Shown here piece by piece: positions 16,781-23,711 of a DNA stretch of 52,569 nucleotides. How positions within the stretch are numbered: position 1 is the first letter of the stretch; each line of letters starts with the position of its first letter. Origin of the DNA: CAYUTA01 sp964447605. Its GTDB lineage: Bacteria; Bacillota; Clostridia; Christensenellales; CAG-138. The notes beneath the pieces were generated by a model. The model was not told the origin of the DNA. It worked only from the letters and a program-made list of their open reading frames with translations, and did no database searches. The position numbers and the translations under genes were made by a program. Location of the stretch: assembly GCA_964447605.1 (NCBI GenBank), contig CAYUTA010000015.1, forward strand, positions 1 through 52,569. Reading direction: 5' to 3'.

Positions 16781-17048
16781 GCCGGCAAAAAGCCAAGGAA
16801 GGATTCGGAGGGCCTCAGCCTTCCGGAGGTTCGTTCCGGCTCCTCCTGATTTGCCGGCGGAACGGGATCGCCCGGTTTGGGCGGTTCCCCTGTGTCCCGT
16901 AACGAAAAAATGCGGGAAGAACCAAATAATCTGTCAAACTCCACGACATGCGCGTGGAGTTTGATACTCTGTGCGTGTTGCCGCCCGGTAGCCCGCAGGG
17001 CTTTCGGCAAGGAACGGTTGCCCCGTTAAAAAACAATGTTTTTTGGGC
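16781..17048 (+). repeat. Dispersed intergenic repeat, copy A (long form)
   Basis: The stretch from GCCGGCAAAAAGCC to the TTAAAAAACAATGTTTTTT hairpin is similar along its length to 24250-24452 (copy B), with a module of about 85 nt (about 16895-16980) missing from B. That extra module and the end of the element match the reverse complement of 48592-48752 (copy C). Shared marks with B are TTCCGGAGGTTTGTTCCGG-like and CCTGATTTGCCGG segments. No coding sequence is evident. It abuts the broken end of an acetyltransferase gene. Confidence 0.75.
16934..16964 (+). repeat. REP-like hairpin inside repeat copy A
   Basis: A perfect 12-bp inverted repeat, TCAAACTCCACG and CGTGGAGTTTGA with a 7-nt loop, without a T-run. 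The flanking 22 nt (16910-16931) match 48752-48731 on the other strand with one difference, and copy C has its own 11-bp hairpin at the same place. Confidence 0.75.
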
Positions 17049-17259
17049 CGCACGAATTGCTCAGCAAGGATAACCGGTTAACGGCCGAATTGCTTGGATG
17101 AAAAAGAAACATATCGCCCTCTTTGCGATTGGTTTCAAACGCCCGCGCATCAAAAGGGTACGGCAGGGTATTTGCGCGCCAATAAGCATGCGTCAATTCA
17201 TCATCTATCCAGCGTCCAATCATTTCAGCGTCGTTTTGCCGATACGGTCGTAGTCTCAT
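17026..17259 (-). pseudogene. GNAT acetyltransferase, C-terminally truncated
   Basis: The first 55 or so residues (MRLRPYRQNDAEMIGRWIDD and WRANTLPYPFDARAF) match the N-terminus of GNAT-fold N-acetyltransferases. After about residue 57 the frame runs into unrelated sequence and stops inside the terminal hairpin of repeat copy A. At 77 residues it is about half the family length and lacks the acetyl-CoA binding loop, so it cannot be active. The ribosome site AAGGAG lies 6 nt upstream of ATG 17259, within the end of yjbQ, so it was once the second gene of that operon. The break coincides with the repeat. Confidence 0.7.
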
Positions 17260-17683
17260 TTGCATCTCCTTCGCCGATCACCTTTATAAGCACGCGTTTG
17301 TTGCGTTTTCCATCAAATTCATAGTAAAAAATCTGTTCCCAGGTTCCAAAGTCCAGCTTGCCACGCGTAACGGCAACCACAACCTCCCGCCCCATTACGG
17401 TACGCTTTAAATGCGCGTCCGCATTGTCCTCATAGCCATTGTGCGCATAGCGGTCATACGGCTTTTCCGGCGCAAGGCCCTCAAGCCACCGTTCAAAATC
17501 GGCATGCAGGCCGCTTTCGTCGTCATTGATAAAAACGCTCGCCGTAATGTTCATGGCGTTAACGAGCACGAGCCCTTCCTGAACGCCGCTATCATAGATT
17601 GCCTGCTGCACATCATGCGTAATATTGACCAGGCCGCGCCGGTCCGGCAGGCAAAATGTCAATACCTTGCGAAAGCTTTTCAT
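17225..17683 (-). CDS. YjbQ family protein (UPF0047)
   Basis: A 152-residue protein of the YjbQ/UPF0047 family, a compact beta-barrel trimer; some members have weak thiamin phosphate synthase activity, but the true role is unresolved. Typical segments are NITHDVQQAI, GLVLVNAMNITASVFIN, the histidine-containing stretch NADAHLKRTVMGREV and KLDFGTWEQIFYYEFDG. The start is ATG 17683 with GGAGG 8 nt upstream. Its 3' end overlaps the start of the truncated acetyltransferase by 35 nt. The family fold is complete in length. Confidence 0.9.
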   Translation of the reverse strand: MKSFRKVLTFCLPDRRGLVNITHDVQQAIYDSGVQEGLVLVNAMNITASVFINDDESGLHADFERWLEGLAPEKPYDRYAHNGYEDNADAHLKRTVMGREVVVAVTRGKLDFGTWEQIFYYEFDGKRNKRVLIKVIGEGDANETTTVSAKRR

Positions 17684-17851
17684 AGCAAATCCTCCGTTCA
17701 GACTTTTACATATGGATATCAGTATACCATACGTGCCGGAAGTTGGCGCAAAGAAACCGCTTTCGCATCGGTCGATAGACCTTTGATTGATTCAAAATAC
17801 GGACGGGTAGTCTGTTTTCACGAAAATACTGCCTGCATTTTTTAAAAATAC

Positions 17852-17880
17852 TTGACAGAGGATGCAATGTTATGTATCAT
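17852..17880 (+). promoter_or_regulatory. Promoter of tRNA-Glu
   Basis: TTGACA (17852-17857) and TATCAT (17875-17880) are 17 nt apart, ending 15 nt before the tRNA. Confidence 0.85.
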
Positions 17881-17895
17881 ATTTAGCGTTGTAGC

Positions 17896-17971
17896 GCCCA
17901 GTTCGTCTAGTGGCCTAGGACGCCGCCCTCTCACGGCGGTGACAGGGGTTCGACTCCCCTACTGGGTACCA
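17896..17971 (+). tRNA. tRNA-Glu (anticodon CTC)
   Basis: A full cloverleaf can be folded. The acceptor stem GCCCAGT pairs with ACTGGGT, the anticodon stem CCGCC pairs with GGCGG around loop CTCTCAC (anticodon CTC), the T-arm is AGGGG TTCGACT CCCCT, and the 3' CCA is encoded. The CTC anticodon reads GAG; most Clostridia also have a TTC isoacceptor elsewhere. A consensus promoter precedes it. Confidence 0.95.
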
Positions 17972-17976
17972 GGCCA

Positions 17977-18022
17977 AACAAATCCGAACCCAACACCAAT
18001 CGGTGAGGGGTTCGGATTTGTT
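17977..18022. terminator. Large inverted repeat after tRNA-Glu
   Basis: AACAAATCCGAACCC pairs perfectly with GGGTTCGGATTTGTT (15 bp), and the loop itself holds CACC/GGTG. It starts 6 nt after the CCA end. T-rich sequence is present on both sides, but there is no uninterrupted U-tract. It is probably the tRNA terminator, and is less likely a mobile-element end. Confidence 0.6.
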
Positions 18023-18063
18023 GGTATGTTAGCACTTTCTAAAAAAAGGAGGCTGGCAGCATA

Positions 18064-18290
18064 GGAAAACTGGAAGTAAACGAGGGACGAATCGGGCAGT
18101 ATGGACGCAAGCTGCTTGCGTATATGAAGAAGTACAACCAAGACTTGTATATGGAATTGCTTTTTTCGGGCGGTTTGGAGGATCGGCTTGCAGCTTGCCA
18201 AAGCGCAAGGTGTCACGGAAGTACTGAAAGTCCGCGACCAATGGCATGGGTCGGCCACATACAAAACCCGGTGCCCAGCTATTAATCGCG
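18064..18290 (+). pseudogene. TnpV-like transposon protein remnant, frameshifted
   Basis: The frame from 18064 reads RIGQYGRKLLAYMKKYN and LYMELLFSGGLEDRLA, matching the core of TnpV, a small protein of clostridial Tn4451-like mobilizable elements. The match then moves to another frame (AKAQGVTEVLKVRDQ) and then back to read MAWVGHIQN, which corresponds to the family motif MEWVGRMNNIR. At least two frameshifts plus loss of the N-terminus make it non-functional. No resolvase, mobilization gene or clear element end is seen nearby. It marks past insertion next to the tRNA. Confidence 0.65.
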
Positions 18291-18310
18291 TCCAATACCT
18301 TTCCCGCGCC

Positions 18311-18961
18311 TTATTTCAATAATTTGAACCAGTTTTTATCATAGTCAATCAGGCCATCGCGCTTCATCCATGACAGTTCTCGGGATAGGGCGCTGCGATT
18401 TACGCCGAGATACTCCGCCATAGCATCGCGGTCCATCATGATTTTAAAGGTGGCGGCTCCTTTCTTTTTTGCTTCCACCGTAAGAAATGTCAACACTTTC
18501 TCCCGAATACTCGGCTTAATCAGGCAGTCGTTGCGGTCGTGTAGTACCAAGGCCTTTTCCGCAATGCCGTTAAGCAGGTTTTCCACAAGATTCGCATGGC
18601 ACGGACAATCGCATCGGGTTAAAATATGTCCGATCGGAATGAAGATCGCGTGTGAGGCTTCGTGTGCCCGTACGGAAACCGGGCTTTTTCGATCCTTACT
18701 CGCAGCCAGCAAAACGCCGATATAGCTTCCCGGCGAAAGCAGGGTGACAATCACCTGTTTGCCATTCAAATCCGTTTTCATGGAACGCGCGCTTCCGGAC
18801 AGTAGAATCCCTATATCGCTGACGTGGTCCCCCTCCCAGAGCATGATCTCTCCAGCGCCGTACTTTTTTTGGATAGCTGACAGGCAGGATACGATTGAAG
18901 GAATTTCCTTTTTCGCGATTCCCTTGAATAACTGTGATTTTGCCAAAGCATCTGTGTACAT
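18311..18961 (-). CDS. Crp/Fnr-family transcriptional regulator
   Basis: A 216-residue regulator. The N-terminal cyclic-nucleotide-binding-like beta-roll (about 10-120) includes EIMLWEGDHVSDIGILLSG; a long dimer helix follows, then a C-terminal HTH (about 165-210) reading RDAMAEYLGVNRSALSRELS. CDCPCH at about residues 117-122 clusters three cysteines-histidines in the effector domain. This might bind a metal or sense redox state, but is not the Fnr N-terminal [4Fe-4S] arrangement. The gene diverges from an ECF S component, and a palindrome of Crp/Fnr geometry sits between them. Clostridial Crp proteins next to transporters are usually local activators. The effector is unknown. Confidence 0.9.
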   Translation of the reverse strand: MYTDALAKSQLFKGIAKKEIPSIVSCLSAIQKKYGAGEIMLWEGDHVSDIGILLSGSARSMKTDLNGKQVIVTLLSPGSYIGVLLAASKDRKSPVSVRAHEASHAIFIPIGHILTRCDCPCHANLVENLLNGIAEKALVLHDRNDCLIKPSIREKVLTFLTVEAKKKGAATFKIMMDRDAMAEYLGVNRSALSRELSWMKRDGLIDYDKNWFKLLK

Positions 18962-18977
18962 GGCGTCCAGCTCTTTC

Positions 18978-19019
18978 GTTGCGCATGCAACATACTATTT
19001 CAACTCATCCTACTATAAT
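18978..19019 (+). promoter_or_regulatory. Candidate Crp/Fnr operator and activated promoter
   Basis: GTTGC-GCAT-GCAAC (18978-18991) has the 5-4-5 geometry of Crp/Fnr sites. A TATAAT follows at 19014-19019 with no recognisable -35. With a start near 19026 the palindrome is centred at about -41.5, the class II activator position. It is also 17 nt upstream of the regulator's own start codon. Confidence 0.5.
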
Positions 19020-19055
19020 CGCTCAATAAAAACAAGCGGAAAGGCAGCCTGAAGG

Positions 19056-19604
19056 ATGAAAAACCAATCCTATGTTCTCTTAATAACGCGGACCGCTGTT
19101 TTTGTCGCCCTGCTGATTGTGTTGCAGGCCGCCACCATGCCGCTGGGAAGCACGCTTATTACGGGTTCGGGCGTTAATCTGCTGCTGATCCTTTCCGTTA
19201 TGCTGTGCGGGCTATCTTCCGGTTTGGCAGTCGCCGTTCTTTCGCCTGTGCTTGCCAAATTCTTTGGGATTGGTCCGCTATGGAGCATTATCCCACTGAT
19301 TATCCTAGGGAATATCGCCTTGGCGCTCGTGTGGCATTTTATCGGAAACCGATCGGATTTGAAGCGGTCTGCCGCCCATGTGCTCGCTTTAATCGTTGCC
19401 GCCCTTGCAAAATTCATGGTTTTATATTTTGGCATTGTCAAGCTGCTTGTACCGCTTCTGCTTCACTTGCCGGAACAACAGGCGGCTGCCATATCTGGCA
19501 TGTTCTCCGCATCCCAACTGATTACGGCCGCTATCGGCGGCGGGTCGGCCGTCGCTCTATTGCCGCTTTTGCGGCAGGCATTCGCTGCAGGGGAGCGCAG
19601 ATAA
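19056..19604 (+). CDS. ECF transporter S component, substrate unknown
   Basis: A 182-residue membrane protein with about five or six helices and the N-terminal Arg/Thr-containing first helix typical of S components (TRTAVFVALLIVLQAATMPL), then GSGVNLLLILSVMLCGLSSG and FFGIGPLWSIIPLIILGN. S components bind the substrate and share an energising EcfA-A'-T module. No ATPase or T gene is attached here, so it would use a common module, possibly the one encoded at 21043-23512. It is divergent from the Crp/Fnr regulator, which probably controls it. The substrate cannot be assigned from sequence. Confidence 0.8.
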   Translation: MKNQSYVLLITRTAVFVALLIVLQAATMPLGSTLITGSGVNLLLILSVMLCGLSSGLAVAVLSPVLAKFFGIGPLWSIIPLIILGNIALALVWHFIGNRSDLKRSAAHVLALIVAALAKFMVLYFGIVKLLVPLLLHLPEQQAAAISGMFSASQLITAAIGGGSAVALLPLLRQAFAAGERR

Positions 19605-19832
19605 AATGACGCGGCGTTCTCCTGCATCCGTTTCATTTCGACCCTGACCATCAGTCTCATTTTTTGATTTGACCTAATTGTTTTGTCGATATAACTATCA
19701 ATCAAAAGCATGACCATCCCTTTTTTAATATGAATGGCCATGCTTTATGGCTCGCGTTCCGAATTACAGAAGCGATTGGGTGAGGTGGGTCCAGTCCGCT
19801 TTGCCCGGCGGATGAACTTCAGGTCTGTGGCG
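19605..19832. other. Intergenic region between convergent genes
   Basis: The 228 nt between the S component and the minus-strand methyltransferase hold A/T-rich stretches (about 19655-19730). I see no gene, RNA or clear terminator in it. Confidence 0.5.
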
Positions 19833-20423
19833 CTATTTGTGCAAGCGTGCGCCCGATACCACATACATCTCATCATTGGAAATCATAACGTCCACATCGA
19901 AATGGTTTTTCAATATGTCGGCAAGCGCCCGTTCGCACATCAAGCCCACAGATACCTTTGCGGCCGAACCGGAATGATGGTTGTCGATGGCGGCCCGGCT
20001 CATGCCATGCGCGATGGTCAGGCGGCCTCCACGCGCCAGCTTTTCCGCAAGACAGACGATCAGTCGGGATGGATTGGGAAAATGCGGAAAGGCATTATAC
20101 ACCACACAGCAGTCAAAAGGCGCGCAAAACCCGACTTCCTCGATATCCGCTGCAACCAGGGTGATACGCGGGTCGGCAAACTTGCTTCTTGCGCGTTCAA
20201 TCATGGCGGGCGAAATGTCAACGCCGGTAATGTTTTTTACATTTCTTGCAAGGTAATCCGGGAACAGCACGCCGGTTCCGCAGGCGACGTCCAGCACCGA
20301 AACGCCTTCCTTCACGCCCGCGCAATCCAGAATTTTGTTGATCCTATCATCGTCGCGAATCATTTCCGCGTCCCAGGTGGGTGCGAGTTCGTCAAAAAAG
20401 CAGGTTATCGCCTGTTTATTCAC
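19833..20423 (-). CDS. Class I SAM-dependent methyltransferase
   Basis: A 196-residue protein with the seven-strand methyltransferase fold. The SAM-binding motif I is VLDVACGTGVLFPDYLA (about 50-66), the acidic motif is ITGVDISPAMIERA, and motif IV is PFDCCVVYNAFPHF. GTG 20423 is taken as the start because a GGGG lies just upstream and the longer open frame overlaps the S gene in another reading frame. It is the last gene of the minus-strand ECF operon (A1-A2-T-S-methyltransferase), 29 nt after the S component. Co-transcription suggests that it modifies the imported compound or a product made from it. The acceptor is unknown. Confidence 0.85.
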   Translation of the reverse strand: MNKQAITCFFDELAPTWDAEMIRDDDRINKILDCAGVKEGVSVLDVACGTGVLFPDYLARNVKNITGVDISPAMIERARSKFADPRITLVAADIEEVGFCAPFDCCVVYNAFPHFPNPSRLIVCLAEKLARGGRLTIAHGMSRAAIDNHHSGSAAKVSVGLMCERALADILKNHFDVDVMISNDEMYVVSGARLHK

Positions 20424-20452
20424 GCCGTCCCCTATTCCTTTCCGCTTGATCG

Positions 20453-20995
20453 TCAGTTGTGATACCGCGCGGGGATGAGCCTGGCTTTCTCCAGCGCAAA
20501 CACAATGGTCGGAATCAGCGCCAGCTGGATGAGCAGCCCCGGCCAGGCGGTCGCAAAATATCCGGCAACCCACGCGGCCATGCCGTAATTGCCGGGGGCA
20601 AAGATCAAGGCCCTTGCAAGGCCTGCAATCACGCGTCCCGCAATCAGCGCCACAATCAGACTGACATACAAATCGGCATAAAGTTTTTTGGTGCGGACAA
20701 ACTGCATCATCAGGCCCGAAACCGCGCCATAGACGGCCAGCTCGACGAGCATGCCGGGCAGGTACGCCATCGGGGGCATGCCGGTGAACAGGTTGGAAAG
20801 CAGCGGGCCGAGCAAGCCGCACAGCAGCCCAAAGGGCCAGCCGCAGATCAGGCCGCACAGCAGCACCGGGATGTGCATGGGCAAAAAGATGCTGCCCGCG
20901 TTGGGAATTGAGTGGAACGCCATCGGCAATACCACGCAGAGCGCCACGCAGACCGCGGTAATTATGGATTTTTTAACCGTCGTCATTTTGTTCAT
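20453..20995 (-). CDS. ECF transporter S component, substrate unknown
   Basis: A 180-residue membrane protein with about five helices: ITAVCVALCVVLPMAF, FLPMHIPVLLCGLICGWPFG, LVELAVYGAVSGLMM, LIVALIAGRVIAGLA and a last helix near the C-terminus. This pattern, with the HSIPNAGSIFLPMH loop, occurs in several vitamin-type S components, but I cannot assign the ligand. The start is ATG 20995 with GGAGGG 6 nt upstream; the frame is open from 21019. It lies 47 nt after ecfT in the same direction, so this is the dedicated substrate-binding subunit of the module. Confidence 0.85.
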   Translation of the reverse strand: MNKMTTVKKSIITAVCVALCVVLPMAFHSIPNAGSIFLPMHIPVLLCGLICGWPFGLLCGLLGPLLSNLFTGMPPMAYLPGMLVELAVYGAVSGLMMQFVRTKKLYADLYVSLIVALIAGRVIAGLARALIFAPGNYGMAAWVAGYFATAWPGLLIQLALIPTIVFALEKARLIPARYHN

Positions 20996-21042
20996 AGAAG
21001 TCCCTCCTTTTTTATCCATCCGTTTGAACGGACGGATATATT

Positions 21043-21837
21043 TTAAACATGCAGCAATATTTCCACGACACAGGCGGCGCAGCTGATAAACAGCGCCGCA
21101 TAATCGCCCGTGCGCAGCGGTTTTGCCGCCTTTCGGACCCGTTTGGCGCCTGAGCGGTAACCGCGCGCTTCCATTGCCAGCGCCAGTTCATCCGCTTTCC
21201 GGAACGCTGAAAGAAAGATCGGCACGGCCATCGGCATGATGCTGACGGCTTTTTCAGAAAGCCGCCTGCTCTCAAATCTTGCGCCCCTGGCCGTCTGTGC
21301 CTTTTTAATCATATCGGCTTCTTCAAGCAGCGTTGGGATGAACTGAATGGCCACGCTGATAATCATCGCAACATCCTCCACGGGAATATGAAGCAGCCTG
21401 AGCGGGCGCATGCCGCGTACCAGGGCGCGCGTCATCTCGATGGGCGCGGTGGTGCCGGTAAGAACGTTTCCAAGCGCCATCAAAAGCGCCACCCTCAAAA
21501 CCACATTGGCTCCCTGCGCGATCCCCCTTACCGACGGACGGAAGATCCACCATTGCCAGATCGGCTGCTCTCCATCAAAAAACAGCGCGTTCATCAAAAA
21601 GATGACGATCAAAAACAGCCACATCCGCCGGATCGAGCTCAGCGCAGTCTTTACGGGCAATCCGGAAAGCGCCACCGCCGCCGCAGTCATCCCTGTGATC
21701 ACGGCATAACCGGCAACCGTGTCCGAAATAATTACCGCAGCGAGTAGCGTCACGAGGCACAGCAGCTTGATTCCGGCGTTCAGCCGATGCAGTACCGAGT
21801 CCCTGGGGATAAACTGGCCGGCAGGAAGCCTGCTCAT
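21043..21837 (-). CDS. ecfT: ECF transporter transmembrane protein EcfT
   Basis: A 264-residue membrane subunit with about five helices and the two cytoplasmic coupling motifs that dock onto the ATPases, AQTARGARF and AMEARGYRSG. It begins with the typical YxxxxS/RDSVLHRLNAGIKL segment. EcfT links the S component to EcfA and EcfA'. The start overlaps the ecfA2 stop by four bases (ATGA), so translation is coupled. The order A1-A2-T is the standard clostridial module. Confidence 0.95.
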   Translation of the reverse strand: MSRLPAGQFIPRDSVLHRLNAGIKLLCLVTLLAAVIISDTVAGYAVITGMTAAAVALSGLPVKTALSSIRRMWLFLIVIFLMNALFFDGEQPIWQWWIFRPSVRGIAQGANVVLRVALLMALGNVLTGTTAPIEMTRALVRGMRPLRLLHIPVEDVAMIISVAIQFIPTLLEEADMIKKAQTARGARFESRRLSEKAVSIMPMAVPIFLSAFRKADELALAMEARGYRSGAKRVRKAAKPLRTGDYAALFISCAACVVEILLHV

Positions 21838-22691
21838 GCGCCACCCTCCCCAAACGTTTCCATCAGGGCGGAAAGCAGTTCATCATACCGCACGGCATCC
21901 TGCCGGATGGGTATGCCGCGCTTTAGCAACGCATCCGCCGCCCGTCTCGGCGCGCTGACGCCCAGGCGCAGTTTATCCATCCGCCGCACGTCCGAAAATA
22001 CGGCCTTGGTCTCGCCGTCGGCAACAATTCTTCCACGGTCCAGCACAACGATTCGCCTTGCGCATGCGCACAGCGCATCCGCGTTATGAGACGCCATCAG
22101 CACCGTAACGCCCTCGCGATTCAACCGCATCACCAGCGCAATAAACGCCTGCCGCCCCAGCGGGTCCAGCCCGGCGATGGGTTCGTCAAACATCAGCACC
22201 CGTGGTTTTGCAGCGAGCACGCCCGCAATGGCCACCCGCCGTTTTTCCCCACCTGAAAGCGCCAGTGGGGATTGCGTACGTATCTTTTCAAAGTCAAAAC
22301 CACATTCCGAAAGCGCCCATTGGACGCGCGATGCAACCTCAGGCTGGGAAAGGTCGCTGTATTTGAGCCCGAAAGCCACGTCCTTCTCCACGGTCGTCTC
22401 AAAAAGCTGGTACTCCGGGTATTGAAACACAATTCCAACGGTTTTACGCAGAATTGAACGGTCGTACCGCTTTTCATTGATGTCCGCGCCGTCGAGTAAA
22501 ATGCGGCCAGCCAAGGGCGTCTCCAGCCCGGCGATGAGCTGAATCAGCGTGGTCTTGCCACAGCCGGTATGCCCCATGAGCCCGACAAACTCGCCATCCC
22601 GCATGGTCAGGCAGACCTGATGCAGCGCCTCCACCTCACAGGGCGTGCCGGCCGCGTAGGTGAAGGAGACGTTTTCTATCGCAATTGACAT
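21834..22691 (-). CDS. ecfA2: ECF transporter ATPase EcfA2 (EcfA')
   Basis: A 285-residue ABC ATPase with Walker A GHTGCGKTTL, Q-loop FQYPEYQLFE, signature LSGGEKRRVAIAG, Walker B VLMFDEPIAGLD and H-loop MASHNAD. The FQYPEYQLFE stretch is typical of EcfA'. It heterodimerises with EcfA1. Its start overlaps the end of ecfA1 by 16 nt and its end overlaps ecfT. Confidence 0.95.
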   Translation of the reverse strand: MSIAIENVSFTYAAGTPCEVEALHQVCLTMRDGEFVGLMGHTGCGKTTLIQLIAGLETPLAGRILLDGADINEKRYDRSILRKTVGIVFQYPEYQLFETTVEKDVAFGLKYSDLSQPEVASRVQWALSECGFDFEKIRTQSPLALSGGEKRRVAIAGVLAAKPRVLMFDEPIAGLDPLGRQAFIALVMRLNREGVTVLMASHNADALCACARRIVVLDRGRIVADGETKAVFSDVRRMDKLRLGVSAPRRAADALLKRGIPIRQDAVRYDELLSALMETFGEGGA

Positions 22692-23512
22692 AACGCCTCC
22701 GTCAGTTCCTCAATTGTCAGCGGACAGGAAGGGAGTTGAATTCCTTCTTTTTGCAAATCGTAATAGATTCGCACGGGCAACGGCGGCACAAGCCCGGTCG
22801 CTTCCATCAGGGCGAGATCGGTCAGCGTCTCCTGCGGCGTGCCCTCGCCAAGCACCCTGCCGTCATGGATGCAATACACGCGGTCGGCGTCAACCGCCTC
22901 CTCCACATAATGCGAGATCATGACAATGGTCTTGCCCGCGTCCCTGTGCAGCCTGTTGATGATACCAAGCACCTCCCGCCGGCCCTCCGGGTCCAGCATG
23001 GCGGTGGCTTCGTCAAAAACCAGAATGTCCGGCTCCATGACCAGCACGCCCGCCAGCGCGATGCGCTGCTTCTGTCCGCCGGAAAGCATGTGGGTGGAGC
23101 GCTTTTCATACCCGTCCATGTCCGCCATGGCGAGCGCGTTGTGGATTTTCCCGGGAATCTGCGCTTCCGGAACGTCGTAATTTTCAAGGCCGAAGGCAAG
23201 GTCCTCCTCCACGACGGAAGAAACAAACTGGTTGTCCGGGTTCTGGAAAACCATGCCGCAGCGGCGGCGCAGTTCATAGGTGTTCCTTACATCCCGCACA
23301 TCCAGTCCGGCGACTTCCAGCATTCCTTCCTGCAAGGGAAGCAACGCGTTGAAATGCTTCACCAGCGTACTTTTTCCGCATCCGTTATGACCAAGAATGG
23401 CAACGAATTCCCCCGCCCCGACGCTGATGGAAACGTCCGTAAGAGCGAGGGCGGAATCGCCCTCATACTCATAGGAAAAACGGATGCCGTTGCCCTTGAT
23501 TGCCTGCTCCAT
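22676..23512 (-). CDS. ecfA1: ECF transporter ATPase EcfA1
   Basis: A 278-residue ABC ATPase with Walker A GHNGCGKSTLVKHF, Q-loop FQNPDNQFVSSVVEEDLAFG, signature LSGGQKQRIALAG, Walker B ILVFDEATAMLDPEG and H-loop MISHYVEEA. The FQNPDNQF form marks EcfA1. The start is ATG 23512 with GGAAGG 5 nt upstream; the longer open frame to 23692 covers a structured leader. It is the first gene of the five-gene ECF operon and is divergent from the CsoR-type repressor gene. Confidence 0.95.
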   Translation of the reverse strand: MEQAIKGNGIRFSYEYEGDSALALTDVSISVGAGEFVAILGHNGCGKSTLVKHFNALLPLQEGMLEVAGLDVRDVRNTYELRRRCGMVFQNPDNQFVSSVVEEDLAFGLENYDVPEAQIPGKIHNALAMADMDGYEKRSTHMLSGGQKQRIALAGVLVMEPDILVFDEATAMLDPEGRREVLGIINRLHRDAGKTIVMISHYVEEAVDADRVYCIHDGRVLGEGTPQETLTDLALMEATGLVPPLPVRIYYDLQKEGIQLPSCPLTIEELTEALCQLR

Positions 23513-23632
23513 CCTTACCTTCCCTGTTCCTAAACAAAGGCCGCAGTCACAGTTTGAAACCGCGGCCCCTGCCCGAGTAAAACCCGGAGTGTATGACTGA
23601 TCTTCGGATATTTTATCAGCGCTGATTTTTCG
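23513..23632 (-). other. Structured leader of the ECF operon, no known riboswitch recognised
   Basis: GGCCGC (23539-23544) pairs with GCGGCC (23562-23567), with further inner pairing, 27 nt before the ecfA1 start. A second element, CCGGGTTTTACTCGGG on the minus strand (around 23573-23590), lies just upstream of it. I looked for TPP, FMN, cobalamin, preQ1 and THF conserved cores and did not find them. Confidence 0.4.
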
Positions 23633-23636
23633 ACGC

Positions 23637-23682
23637 AATGCCCCAAGGGGGGATGCGAACAGGTACGGGAATATGTTAAAAT
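23637..23682 (+). promoter_or_regulatory. Candidate CsoR-type operator and extended -10 promoter
   Basis: ATGCCCCAAGGGGGGATGC (23638-23656) has the C-tract/G-tract palindrome used by CsoR/RcnR-family repressors. Downstream, TGTTAAAAT (23674-23682) is an extended -10. The operator lies just upstream of the -35 position, which has no good consensus. This fits autorepression of the downstream gene. Confidence 0.45.
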
Positions 23683-23711
23683 ACCCATACATCCAAAAAT
23701 GAGGTTATAAC

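Noticed and set aside
17959..18264. Minus-strand open frames of 101 and 88 residues after tRNA-Glu
   Set aside because: They are antisense to the tnpV remnant and the tRNA hairpin, and have no recognisable content.
23513..23640. Cobalamin or other known riboswitch before ecfA1
   Set aside because: Only a short resemblance (ACTGTGA) was seen; none of the conserved cores of the classes I know is present.
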